From Lachnospiraceae bacterium NC2004 (GTDB taxonomy: Bacteria > Bacillota > Clostridia > Lachnospirales > Lachnospiraceae), in the NCBI GenBank assembly GCA_000621905.1, contig JHXB01000006.1, forward strand, positions 1-64,000: DNA of 64,000 nucleotides. Reading direction: 5' to 3'. Within the stretch, counting starts at the first letter, position 1; every line of letters begins with the position of its first letter. Made by a program: the position numbers and the translations under genes. The notes under the pieces were generated by a model. The model did not search any database and was not told where the DNA came from. It saw only the letters and a program-made list of their open reading frames with translations. Below, piece after piece: positions 6,309 to 14,359 of this stretch.

Positions 6309-7618
6309 CGAATTACATGATACCAATTATATTTGTTCCGATACTCCTTTCGATAATCGTGATGATTTATGCGCCTGCCAAGGAGTATCTGCGTTTCAAG
6401 CTATCTCATGTATGCCTGATTCTCCTTATGCTCTCGGCCATAGTAATTACCGGAATATCTATCTCCACCATGGTTTATTCGCATGACTTTGACTGGATAA
6501 ACGGGCTCGGTGTGGTTCTGTTGTTCATCGTATACCACCAAACAACGACTCTGCACATTTCACAGTCAACTGCGATATTTATGCTGATTTGCGCGTTTTA
6601 CACATTTTTTGCCAACTTTTCCATCATTTTCGATGCGCACTTAAATCCGACGGGAGACCTTGTAGATTACAGCTTTAAGGCGTTACTCTTCCTGATGGCG
6701 CTTTCCATATTATTCTGTGTATTGTACGTATATCCGCTTGCCAAGTACGGCTCTTACATCATTACCCACACCACCGAGCCGCGCATATGGTGGACGGCGA
6801 CACTTGTGTCTACTTTCTTTTATGCATTTAACCTGTGTGCGGTCGTGCACCACTACTCCACACTGCACACCAACAAAGTGGGAAGAGCGTACACCATCGT
6901 TATGATTGCGATGTTTATGCTTCTTATGCTGCTTTGTGTCATTTTCTATATGATTGTAAATGCAGTTATTCAGAAGGCTGAGACGGATGATCGTAATCAT
7001 ATTCTGGAAATGCAGGAGAAACAATACGAATCATTGCAGAAATATATCGATGCCGACACTAAGGTGCGTCACGATTTTAGGCAGACGATTTATACCTTAA
7101 AAGAGTTTTCGGAGGAAAAGGATTATCAGGCGATTGACGATTATTTGCTTCGCTATATTGAGGCGCTTCCTAAGAAGGATACGGTCGACTTCTGTAGTGA
7201 CCACGCCCTTAACGCGCTACTTAATCACTATTCAAGAAAAGCGGACGCTAATGATATTAAGCTGGAACTTAAGGTTATGCTCCCAAATACCATTCATATC
7301 GAGAGCATCGACATTTGCTCTGTTGTCGGTAACATTTTAGAAAATGCTGTCGCATCCTGCCTTGAGATTCCTGAAGATAAGCGTTTTATACGAATGATTA
7401 TATCCGAGGAGCAGAACAGAGAGATCTATATCGCGGTGTCTAACAGCTTTAATGGGGTGATTAAGAAGACCGGAGACCGCTACTTTTCCACCCATAAGGG
7501 TGGTAACGGAATCGGGCTGATTTCAGTCGCTGCCACCGCTGCCCGCTATGGCGGAACTGCTGATTTCTCGCATGATGACGATGTATTCTATTCAAATATA
7601 ATATTGGTGAACAGGTGA
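6305..7618 (+). CDS. GHKL-type sensor histidine kinase (AgrC-like)
   Basis: 437 residues. About six hydrophobic membrane segments fill residues 5-220. A coiled linker leads to the dimerisation helix with H256 (KVRHDFRQ). The GHKL ATPase shows an N-box NILENAVAS (343-351) and a G-box GGNGIGL (399-405). This is the AgrC/peptide-sensor class, lacking PAS or HAMP domains. It is co-transcribed with, and overlaps, the LytTR regulator. The kinase probably phosphorylates D57 of that regulator. Ligand unknown; the polytopic sensor suggests a membrane-soluble or peptide signal. Confidence 0.9.
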   Translation: MTNYMIPIIFVPILLSIIVMIYAPAKEYLRFKLSHVCLILLMLSAIVITGISISTMVYSHDFDWINGLGVVLLFIVYHQTTTLHISQSTAIFMLICAFYTFFANFSIIFDAHLNPTGDLVDYSFKALLFLMALSILFCVLYVYPLAKYGSYIITHTTEPRIWWTATLVSTFFYAFNLCAVVHHYSTLHTNKVGRAYTIVMIAMFMLLMLLCVIFYMIVNAVIQKAETDDRNHILEMQEKQYESLQKYIDADTKVRHDFRQTIYTLKEFSEEKDYQAIDDYLLRYIEALPKKDTVDFCSDHALNALLNHYSRKADANDIKLELKVMLPNTIHIESIDICSVVGNILENAVASCLEIPEDKRFIRMIISEEQNREIYIAVSNSFNGVIKKTGDRYFSTHKGGNGIGLISVAATAARYGGTADFSHDDDVFYSNIILVNR

Positions 7619-7652
7619 TACCACAGGGACGGTTCTTATGGTACAGCTCGTT

Positions 7653-7693
7653 GCTAATTTACCAGTGGGGACAGGCCCCACTGGTAAATTAGC
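7653..7693. repeat. Perfect 18-bp-stem hairpin (GGGGACAGG loop)
   Basis: GCTAATTTACCAGTGGGG and CCCCACTGGTAAATTAGC enclose ACAGG. It follows the kinase gene by 35 bp and could end that operon, although no T run follows. It shares words with the palindrome at 287-340 and the hairpin at 8728-8767. Confidence 0.75.
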
Positions 7694-7700
7694 ATATAAA

Positions 7701-7735
7701 AAAGCTCCGGTAGGTACAAACCCTACCGGAGCTTT
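7701..7735. terminator. Terminator hairpin between convergent genes
   Basis: A 14-bp stem AAAGCTCCGGTAGG/CCTACCGGAGCTTT with a TACAAAC loop. On the minus strand it continues into TTTTTTATA, so it best serves the minus-strand gene ending at 7795; it may also stop plus-strand transcripts. Confidence 0.75.
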
Positions 7736-7736
7736 A

Positions 7737-7784
7737 TGTCATTCTGAGCGAAGCAAAGAATCTTTGACCTTCGAAGAAGGTCAA
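7737..7784. repeat. Dispersed TGTCATTCTGAGCG element
   Basis: TGTCATTCTGAGCGAAGC, then AAAGAATC, followed by the inverted pair TTGACCTTCGAAGAAGGTCAA. Copies and half copies of this element recur at 4155, 20325, 26155, 27194, 28064 and 48467. Confidence 0.75.
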
Positions 7785-7794
7785 CACCTCTTAA

Positions 7795-8598
7795 TTATGT
7801 CAAACTATCATACATCGAACTTGTATTAACCTGTGTATAGTTTCCATCCGCACTGTACGAACGGTTACCTGACGCCTTGCTTGCAGCATTGCCTGAAATA
7901 TTGGCAATAGACGAAGCATCCGATGCAACTCTTGAAGCATATGAATTGCTACCCTTAAATAAAGTCTTAACTACTGACATATCTGCCTTCTTGAAAGTAT
8001 CTTCATCAATTGACAACTTGTTGTCGTCGCCTACCTTAATGCCAACATCCTTAAGAAGATTAGAACTAATCTCAGTTCTCTTGGTCATGCTGAGCGCTCT
8101 TCTTAGCACCGATTCATTGTCAACCTTGACCGCAGAATCAAGAACCTCATTGTAGCTACTCACGAACTCCTTAGCAGCCTTGTAAAGAGAATCTCTATCG
8201 TAATCTGTAGTTGTAGTCTCATTGCCATCGTCATCTTTGGTAGTCTTCTTAACCTTGTCAAAATTCATATGACTCAAAGACTCAGCAGATGTCTTAAGAT
8301 TCTTAGCCATATCTCTTGCATTAACCAAACCGGTTGTAGCCTTAGATGACTCCTCTGCCGAAGAATTCATATTGTTATAATATGCCTTGACAAGCTTAGA
8401 GTAGCTTCCGCTTCTCATGAGACCGTAGTCTCCTAAACTTCCTGCTAAGTTGCCAAATGTAGTCGAACTTGAACTTGGTAAAATGCTTGGGGTTGATGAC
8501 TTGGATGTGTTATTACCTGTACCGAAATACGATTGTATCATCGCAGTATTCTGAGCCTCAATAGCTCTTAACTGACTATTGTAATCAAAATCAGACAT
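7795..8598 (-). CDS. FliD C-terminal-like protein, orphan
   Basis: 267 residues from ATG 8598, with GGAGGGATATGT just upstream; the frame is open to 8643 but only this Met has a ribosome binding site. The protein is Ser/Thr/Asn-rich with no signal peptide or membrane segment. Residues 150-235 (EFVSSYNEVLDSA, LLKDVGIKVGDDNKLSIDED, VVKTLF) follow the pattern of the flagellar cap protein FliD C-terminal domain. There is no FliD N-domain and there are no flagellar genes nearby. It could be a filament-associated or secreted cap-like protein, or a flagellar accessory factor encoded apart from the main loci. Single-gene unit with its own terminator. Confidence 0.55.
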   Translation of the reverse strand: MSDFDYNSQLRAIEAQNTAMIQSYFGTGNNTSKSSTPSILPSSSSTTFGNLAGSLGDYGLMRSGSYSKLVKAYYNNMNSSAEESSKATTGLVNARDMAKNLKTSAESLSHMNFDKVKKTTKDDDGNETTTTDYDRDSLYKAAKEFVSSYNEVLDSAVKVDNESVLRRALSMTKRTEISSNLLKDVGIKVGDDNKLSIDEDTFKKADMSVVKTLFKGSNSYASRVASDASSIANISGNAASKASGNRSYSADGNYTQVNTSSMYDSLT

Positions 8599-8727
8599 AC
8601 ATATCCCTCCTTGCGAAATAAAAAATGGTCTTCCATGACACATAATTACAGTCTTCTAAATATATTATCGGTCGTTTTCATACTAAAGTCAATAGAAGAA
8701 ACATAAATAATTTAGCATTTCACATCG

Positions 8728-8767
8728 AATAAGTACCCAGTGGGGACAGTCCCCATTGGGTACTTAT
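8728..8767 (-). terminator. Terminator/hairpin after rqcH
   Basis: AATAAGTACCCAGTGGGGAC and its near-perfect complement (one mismatch) form a stem of about 19 bp directly at the rqcH stop codon. It belongs to the GGGGACAG hairpin family. The T run is weak. Confidence 0.6.
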
Positions 8768-10506
8768 TAATTCACTTCCTCAATTCCACTTATATCCGGA
8801 ACGGCGATAATCGAATAGTTGGTATGGTAAATGACAAAGCCCGGCTTGGCCCCATTAGGCTTCTTGATATTGCCCCTAACCGTATAATCAATCTCAACCT
8901 TAGAATCGGTGCGCCCTTTAGAATAGTACGCCGCAAGTCGCGCCGCCTCCTCGTAAGTCGCATCCGGAACATCCTTGTCGGTACCGAGCTTCACGATTAC
9001 ATGCGAACCCGGGATATCATTGGCGTGGAACCACAGATCCCCTGCATTTGCAAGCTTAAATGTAATCTCATCATTCTGAAAATTATTCTTCCCCACATAC
9101 ATATGATACCCGTCGGAAGAAATGTAGTGAAGCGGCTTACTCTTAGCCTCCTTGACCTTCTTGCCACCCCTACTCTTCTTCATGTACCCGCAAAGAGCAA
9201 GCTCTTCCTTAATCTCAGTAAGGTCCTTTTCATTTAACGCCATGTCAAGTGCCACTTGTATTGATTGCAAATGCTTAAGCTCCGCCTCAGTCTCCTTAGT
9301 GAGCTCGGAAAGCGCCTCGTAAGTACGCTTAAGCTTATTGTATCTGTTGAAATATTTCTGCGCATTGTCACTTACCGAAATGTCCGGATCAAGCGGAATC
9401 TCGATATCCTCGTTGGTATAATAGTTGAGTGCGACAAATGATTTCGCACCAGCGGGAACACTGTAACCGTAAGTGTTAATAAGCTCACCGTAGACCTTGT
9501 ACTTGTCACGCTTTTCAGTGCTCTTAAGTTGCTTAAGCTGAAGGTCAAGCTTCTTAGCCGTTCTCTCAACCGCAGTCGACACAATGTGCCTAAGTTCTCC
9601 CGACTTCTGCCTGATACGGGTTATGATATTCTTCTCGGCGTAATAACTCTCCAACACATCCGAAATATTGTCCATCTCCTTGATGTCCTCATCCTTATAA
9701 GAAGTGAGCCTGATTGAAGAATACTCGACAGGACTGCCATTCTCGTAAGCAATCATCGGATAGAAATTCCCTGAAGCGATATCATTTCTAATCTCATCAA
9801 ACACCTTATATATTCTGTCAAATGCAGACTCGTCAAGCGACGAAACCGAACTGTCCGCGTCAATCCCCGCCCTATGGCATATCTCAGACGCAGTGACCGG
9901 ACTTATTCCGTTAAGCGTACCGTAAAGCCACTTCATAACGGAGTATGGCTTGGTCGCAATTGACATTTGAAGTTCATCAAATGTTACTTTCATAGGGTCG
10001 AGTTTGTCTGACGGCGGAAATGTGTAATCGCGCCCCGGAAGCACCTCTCTTACTGAGCTGACAAGCAGGCTGATGCGCTTAATACTGTCTAATATCTTAT
10101 ATTCGCTATCCACGAAAATGATATTGCTGTGCTTTCCCATAATCTCTATCAAGAGATGCTTGATGCACAAGTCTCCCATCTCGTCTCGATGCTCAACCTC
10201 GATGTCTACAATTCTCTCAAAATTCGGCTGGGTAACTGACACTATCCTTCCTGAGCCTATATGCTTTCTAAGAAGCATACAGAAATTAGGAGCCGTCATC
10301 GGGTTCTCCTTGTTCTTAGAAACCATGTATATCAAGGGAAGTGACGCTGACGCTGAAAGGTACAATCTCCTCGTCTCACCCTCGTTCTTTATAACCAGAA
10401 GAAGCTCATCCTCCTCCGGTTGGTATATCTTATTAATCCTTCCGTTCACAATAAGCCTATTCATATCGTGAACCAAATTGGCAATAACTACTCCGTCAAA
10501 AGCCAT
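8767..10506 (-). CDS. rqcH: RqcH (NFACT family, Rqc2/FbpA homologue)
   Basis: 579 residues from ATG 10506 (GGAGGAGATAAT before it; upstream in-frame ATGs lack a site). N-terminal NFACT-N domain from MAFDGVVIANLVHDMN, a helix-hairpin-helix and coiled-coil middle (about 280-430), and a C-terminal NFACT-R domain (DLWFHANDIPGSHVIVK, about 490-506). RqcH binds stalled 50S subunits carrying peptidyl-tRNA and directs addition of alanine tails (bacterial ribosome quality control); some homologues were named fibronectin-binding proteins. Monocistronic between two hairpins. Confidence 0.95.
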   Translation of the reverse strand: MAFDGVVIANLVHDMNRLIVNGRINKIYQPEEDELLLVIKNEGETRRLYLSASASLPLIYMVSKNKENPMTAPNFCMLLRKHIGSGRIVSVTQPNFERIVDIEVEHRDEMGDLCIKHLLIEIMGKHSNIIFVDSEYKILDSIKRISLLVSSVREVLPGRDYTFPPSDKLDPMKVTFDELQMSIATKPYSVMKWLYGTLNGISPVTASEICHRAGIDADSSVSSLDESAFDRIYKVFDEIRNDIASGNFYPMIAYENGSPVEYSSIRLTSYKDEDIKEMDNISDVLESYYAEKNIITRIRQKSGELRHIVSTAVERTAKKLDLQLKQLKSTEKRDKYKVYGELINTYGYSVPAGAKSFVALNYYTNEDIEIPLDPDISVSDNAQKYFNRYNKLKRTYEALSELTKETEAELKHLQSIQVALDMALNEKDLTEIKEELALCGYMKKSRGGKKVKEAKSKPLHYISSDGYHMYVGKNNFQNDEITFKLANAGDLWFHANDIPGSHVIVKLGTDKDVPDATYEEAARLAAYYSKGRTDSKVEIDYTVRGNIKKPNGAKPGFVIYHTNYSIIAVPDISGIEEVN

Positions 10507-10526
10507 ATTATCTCCTCCAAATAACA

Positions 10527-10551
10527 ATTGCCCTTCATACCGAAGGGCAAT
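10527..10551 (-). terminator. Terminator after the DUF4846 gene
   Basis: ATTGCCCTTC and GAAGGGCAAT enclose ATACC, 10 bp past the stop of the lipoprotein gene. On the minus strand it runs into TGTTATTT, a weak T tract, just ahead of the rqcH ribosome binding site. Confidence 0.6.
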
Positions 10552-10560
10552 GAAATGTCT

Positions 10561-11688
10561 TTATTCAACTGCATCTCCACTCGCTTCTTCACTATGCAAA
10601 TGATAAAGCGACCTCGACTTAAATGTAAACTCCGGAGTCTTGACCTCATCCTTAATCTCCGATAAGTAGTACCAAGGATCCCCGTTCTCGTGAGCATCAT
10701 TCTTAAGAACCTCGATGTCCTGTCCCGGATTACCACCGGCAGCAAGAAGGAAGCACTTATCTCCCTCGCCATTCTCAGCAACATCCACAACCATAGCAAG
10801 TGCACCTGAATCAGTATTGATAAAGTAATCTCCAACCGAGACATTCTCAATCTTAATCTTGTCACTGCTCTTAAGAAGAACATTCCTATCGCTGTAAGCG
10901 AAATACATTGCAAGATATTCATTCAACGCATCGTAATCATCAGCAACCTTAGAACCCGCAGTCCACTGTGCAGCATTGTCGTTAAATGTAACTCGCTCGC
11001 CTTTAGCCCATCTGTCAAAATCAAGAGTAAACCCATTGACCATCATAAACTTCATATTAGCGTAGTCTTTGTTGGTCCAGAAATACTCAGCATAAAGGCG
11101 CATAATCGAACTTGCAAACTGCTGAAGATTATTGCCATCCAAATAAAGATTAAGCACCGCACAATGCGCATCCTGATTCTCCTTAGGAGAAGTGGTGTAA
11201 TACATTGTCTTAGCACCATCTTCCTTAACCGGAAGACTTCTCATAAACGTCTCAATATCAAGCGGAGCCGCCAAATCGTTGGACCTTGGTGCAACCTTGG
11301 TCTCTGCCGCTTCCTCCGAAGTGCCCTCAGCATCGTCACTTGCTACCTCCGGCTCCTCTTTAGTATCAGCAGTCGCATCCTCTAACTCTTCGCCATCCTC
11401 CGGTTCAACATAATTCACTCTGTGATATCCGTTAGGAGTGTCTATCCTGCCACCTAAAGTGTCCTTGTCAGCGTTGATAAAATCAGCTAACTCGTTCTGC
11501 TCCTTAAAAACTTCGGTAGTGGTCGTAGCCTCTTCTGTTGTCGCATCTTCTGCATCGGCTGAAGCCACAAGATCTCTCTCTTCTTTAAGAACGTTCCACT
11601 GTTCATCAATGAACGAACATCCCGTAAATGAAAACGCAACAGCTATCGAGAGAACAAATGCAGCCAGTCGTTTATAATACTTAAACAT
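10561..11688 (-). CDS. DUF4846 lipoprotein
   Basis: 375 residues from ATG 11688. The N-terminus MFKYYKRLAAFVLSIAVAF followed by SFTGC is a lipoprotein signal peptide, with the acylated Cys at about 23. A low-complexity Thr/Glu/Ala-rich linker (about 40-140) follows. The globular part shows the DUF4846 pattern: TPNGYHRV, FMRSLPVKEDGAKTMYY, LQQFASSIMRLYAEYF, and a C-terminal VSVGDYFIN... LLAAGGNPGQDIEVL. It is anchored on the outer face of the membrane; the biochemical function of the family is unknown. It starts 4 bp after glgA ends, so the two are probably co-transcribed. Confidence 0.8.
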   Translation of the reverse strand: MFKYYKRLAAFVLSIAVAFSFTGCSFIDEQWNVLKEERDLVASADAEDATTEEATTTTEVFKEQNELADFINADKDTLGGRIDTPNGYHRVNYVEPEDGEELEDATADTKEEPEVASDDAEGTSEEAAETKVAPRSNDLAAPLDIETFMRSLPVKEDGAKTMYYTTSPKENQDAHCAVLNLYLDGNNLQQFASSIMRLYAEYFWTNKDYANMKFMMVNGFTLDFDRWAKGERVTFNDNAAQWTAGSKVADDYDALNEYLAMYFAYSDRNVLLKSSDKIKIENVSVGDYFINTDSGALAMVVDVAENGEGDKCFLLAAGGNPGQDIEVLKNDAHENGDPWYYLSEIKDEVKTPEFTFKSRSLYHLHSEEASGDAVE

Positions 11689-11692
11689 AAAT

Positions 11693-13159
11693 CTACATCC
11701 TATCATATAAATCGCGGTAAATGTTGGCTGAATTCTGCCATGACCAGTCAACCGACATACCTCTCTCAATTATTCTGTCCCAATTGTCTCGCTGATCGTA
11801 ATAAACATGCTTAGCATAATTAATCTGGTTAAGCATCTCATGAGCGTTGTAATTGGTAAATGTAAATCCTGTTCCGGTCTGCTCAAACTCGTTGTATGGC
11901 CAAACAGTATCCTTAAGACCACCGGTCTCTCTGACAATAGGAACAGTACCGTATCTTAAAGACATAAGCTGTGTAAGACCGCAAGGCTCGAAACGGCTAG
12001 GAACAAGCATTGCATCCGCAGCAGCATAAATCTTATGAGATCTCTCATCAGAATAGTAAATGTTAGCAGAAACCCTGTCTCCATAGATACTCTGGAAATA
12101 CTTGAAGGAATTCTCATATCTCTCATCACCGGTACCGAGAATAACGAACTGGGTATCAGGTGTACAGATCTCATTCATAACGTAATTAACGAGATCTAAT
12201 CCCTTCTGGTCAGTAAGTCTTGAAATGATAGCTATCATAAAATGATAATCATCAACAGGGAGACCTAACTCCTCCTGGAGTGCGCGCTTGTTGGCGCGCT
12301 TCTGCTCTCTAAAGTTACTTACATCATAGTTAAATGCAATCTTAGAATCGGTCGCAGGATTGTATGTATCGTAATCGATACCATTGACAATACCCCACAA
12401 TCTCTCATGCCTCATGCGAAGCAATCCATCTAATCCCTCGCCGTAGTACGAAGTCTGAATCTCGCCCGCATAAGTATTACTAACAGTTGTAATATAATCA
12501 GAATAAACAAGACCACCTCTTAAAAGGTTGGCATTCTGATGCTCTTTTAAAACGCCCATATTCTGGTATGGATCAACCAGTCTTCCCGGCTGGAAGCACT
12601 CATCTGGAAGTGATGTAATACCCTGAATATGAGGGACATTCCAAATACCCTGGAACTGAAGGTTATGAATAGTCATAACTGTTCTTATACCCCAGTAGAA
12701 ACCATTGCCCTGGAAAATAGTATTGAGATAAACAGGAACCAAAGCTGCCTGCCAATCGTGGCAGTGAATGATATCCGGCTTGAAATCAACAACCGGAAGG
12801 ATAGAAAGAGCAGCCTTTGAGAAAAATGCAAATCTCTCTAAATCCTGGAACATATCGTAATAAGGCACTGAGCCTCCAAAATACTGCTCATTGTCAATGA
12901 AATAATAATAGATTCCATCAATCTGTAATGACTTGACACCAACATAGAGATTCTCACCATGCTGATCCATATAGAAATATGCAGTGGTAATCATCTTCTC
13001 TCGGTATTCCCAAGGAATACAATGATAATTAGGGATAACTACTCTTATATCATAATATCTCTTATCAAATATCTTAGGTAACGTGCCGACAACATCTGCC
13101 AATCCTCCTGTTTTGACAAAAGGCACACATTCTGACGCGACAAAAAGTATCTTCTTCAT
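11693..13159 (-). CDS. glgA: Glycogen synthase (ADP-glucose, GT5)
   Basis: 488 residues, the usual GlgA length. N-terminal ADP-glucose site FVKTGGLADVVGTLPK (K16, G18, G19); the C-terminal Rossmann half contains PSRFEPCGLTQLMSLRYGT and RETGGLKDTV, including the catalytic Glu region of GT5 enzymes. It transfers glucose from ADP-glucose to growing alpha-1,4-glucan in the cytoplasm. There are no other glg genes in the window. It is followed within 4 bp by the DUF4846 lipoprotein gene. Confidence 0.95.
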   Translation of the reverse strand: MKKILFVASECVPFVKTGGLADVVGTLPKIFDKRYYDIRVVIPNYHCIPWEYREKMITTAYFYMDQHGENLYVGVKSLQIDGIYYYFIDNEQYFGGSVPYYDMFQDLERFAFFSKAALSILPVVDFKPDIIHCHDWQAALVPVYLNTIFQGNGFYWGIRTVMTIHNLQFQGIWNVPHIQGITSLPDECFQPGRLVDPYQNMGVLKEHQNANLLRGGLVYSDYITTVSNTYAGEIQTSYYGEGLDGLLRMRHERLWGIVNGIDYDTYNPATDSKIAFNYDVSNFREQKRANKRALQEELGLPVDDYHFMIAIISRLTDQKGLDLVNYVMNEICTPDTQFVILGTGDERYENSFKYFQSIYGDRVSANIYYSDERSHKIYAAADAMLVPSRFEPCGLTQLMSLRYGTVPIVRETGGLKDTVWPYNEFEQTGTGFTFTNYNAHEMLNQINYAKHVYYDQRDNWDRIIERGMSVDWSWQNSANIYRDLYDRM

Positions 13160-13248
13160 AGTTAAAGCTACCTCCTAAAGTATATGTCAAAAACTAATAT
13201 CATTTTAACATATTAAGACAATTCTTGCCACTAGAAATTGATATAATA

Positions 13249-14079
13249 TTACCACATATATTCCTTCTCAAGAGAGTTGATGACCACCCTCAAAAACTCG
13301 CTGTTATTAGGGCAATTCCACGCCCCTATCTCGCTGTAACCCCACAAACACTTAAAGTAATCCTGGTTACCACTCTCCCATGTATTCTTGATGGCAACTC
13401 TGAGCGCTTTCTCTGTCGAAGTGCTCTTACACCCCATCCTCTCAGAAATAGTCTTATATAGGCCCATCACCCCATTCTGCAAATGTTCCTCGTTTCGCAT
13501 CTCGTAATTGAGTGCAGTCTCAATGTACTTATAGCCCTTATATTTGACATTTGCACCCATAACAGACATCTCGTGAGACACTATTCTTCGAACTCTGTCA
13601 GGATCCCTAAGATTCGACTTCTCTCCGTAATAGCCTTCATTTTCCTTAAGCAGACTATCACCGCGCCTGTTCATCACAACATATTTCTTACTCTTATAAT
13701 AATCCGCCGCCCTTTCAAGCTGTCTTCCAAGAACCACATCCTGAAGCGGAAAAGCGTGACACTGTAAAACGATATCGCTCTCGGCAATCATGGACAAAAC
13801 CTCAGGGAAGAAATAATATCCAACAAAAAAGCTCGGCGCCTCATCCTTCATAACCTTCATAACACTCTCAATCAGCGTCACACAATCCATCCCGGGCATC
13901 ATCGCCTCAATAAACACAATATCAGGATTAAGCTTCCTTATCCGCCTGTATGCCTCCTCGCCTTCTTTGACCACGCATACTATGTCAAATGCTGGTATCC
14001 TCTGCATAACCCTAACAACCTGCTTTCGCATATCGTCATTGTCGATAGCAATAATCGTCTTTAATAAATAATCCATCAT
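13249..14079 (-). CDS. spo0A: Spo0A-like regulator with altered receiver
   Basis: 276 residues. The C-terminal third (about 170-276: KGYKYIETALNYE, STEKALRVAIKNTWESGN) is the Spo0A DNA-binding domain (sigma-factor-interacting and 0A-box helices). The N-terminal receiver keeps the acidic DNDD (13-16) and MMPGMD, but the phospho-acceptor position is Glu58 (DIVFIEAMMPG) instead of Asp; the switch Thr and the conserved Lys-Pro are also changed (VGYYFFPE, HAFPLQ). It lies next to recN, the conserved spo0A place, though spoIVB is missing between them. GGAGGCGGGAC precedes the start; either of two adjacent ATGs could be used. It may act without phosphorylation. Confidence 0.85.
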   Translation of the reverse strand: MMDYLLKTIIAIDNDDMRKQVVRVMQRIPAFDIVCVVKEGEEAYRRIRKLNPDIVFIEAMMPGMDCVTLIESVMKVMKDEAPSFFVGYYFFPEVLSMIAESDIVLQCHAFPLQDVVLGRQLERAADYYKSKKYVVMNRRGDSLLKENEGYYGEKSNLRDPDRVRRIVSHEMSVMGANVKYKGYKYIETALNYEMRNEEHLQNGVMGLYKTISERMGCKSTSTEKALRVAIKNTWESGNQDYFKCLWGYSEIGAWNCPNNSEFLRVVINSLEKEYMW

Positions 14080-14333
14080 GTCCCGCCTCCATAAATAGAT
14101 ATATTAAGTATTCAGTTACTGTACCATTTGGTATATTAGGCGTATTATAAACCCCGAAAATACATATATCAAGGGGCATCCAAGCATTTCTACGATATTC
14201 ATAGCAATGTCTATATATCATCATATACACATTGTGTACTTGTGTAAAAATACCAATAAACACAATCGTATATATTACAACCACACCACTCCAACATCTC
14301 GCCATAAATACACTATCTCAGGGCATAAAAAAA
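14080..14333. other. Spo0A upstream region
   Basis: No gene is supported. It holds the palindrome TACCATTTGGTA (14132-14143), 53-64 bp ahead of the spo0A start, a possible operator or 0A-box-like site, and an AT-rich promoter-like TTAATATATC. An open frame crossing it overlaps spo0A and has no family resemblance. Confidence 0.4.
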
Positions 14334-14352
14334 CGGCGCACATAATGCGCCG
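14334..14352 (-). terminator. Rho-independent terminator after recN
   Basis: CGGCGCA-CATAA-TGCGCCG, followed on the minus strand by seven T. It lies 8 bp past the recN stop and ends the long housekeeping operon, so spo0A is transcribed separately. Confidence 0.9.
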
Positions 14353-14359
14353 CTAAATC

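Noticed and set aside
5510-7800. Agr-type peptide signalling system
   Set aside because: No AgrB protease-like gene or short peptide precursor with a conserved Cys was found next to the kinase and regulator, so only the AgrA/AgrC-like half is supported.
1-8700. Integrated prophage or complete transposon
   Set aside because: No integrase, transposase with complete catalytic domain, structural phage gene or att-like pair was found; only remnants and repeats.
14036-14305. 89-codon frame upstream of spo0A
   Set aside because: Overlaps the spo0A start in another frame, without a recognisable domain or start signal.
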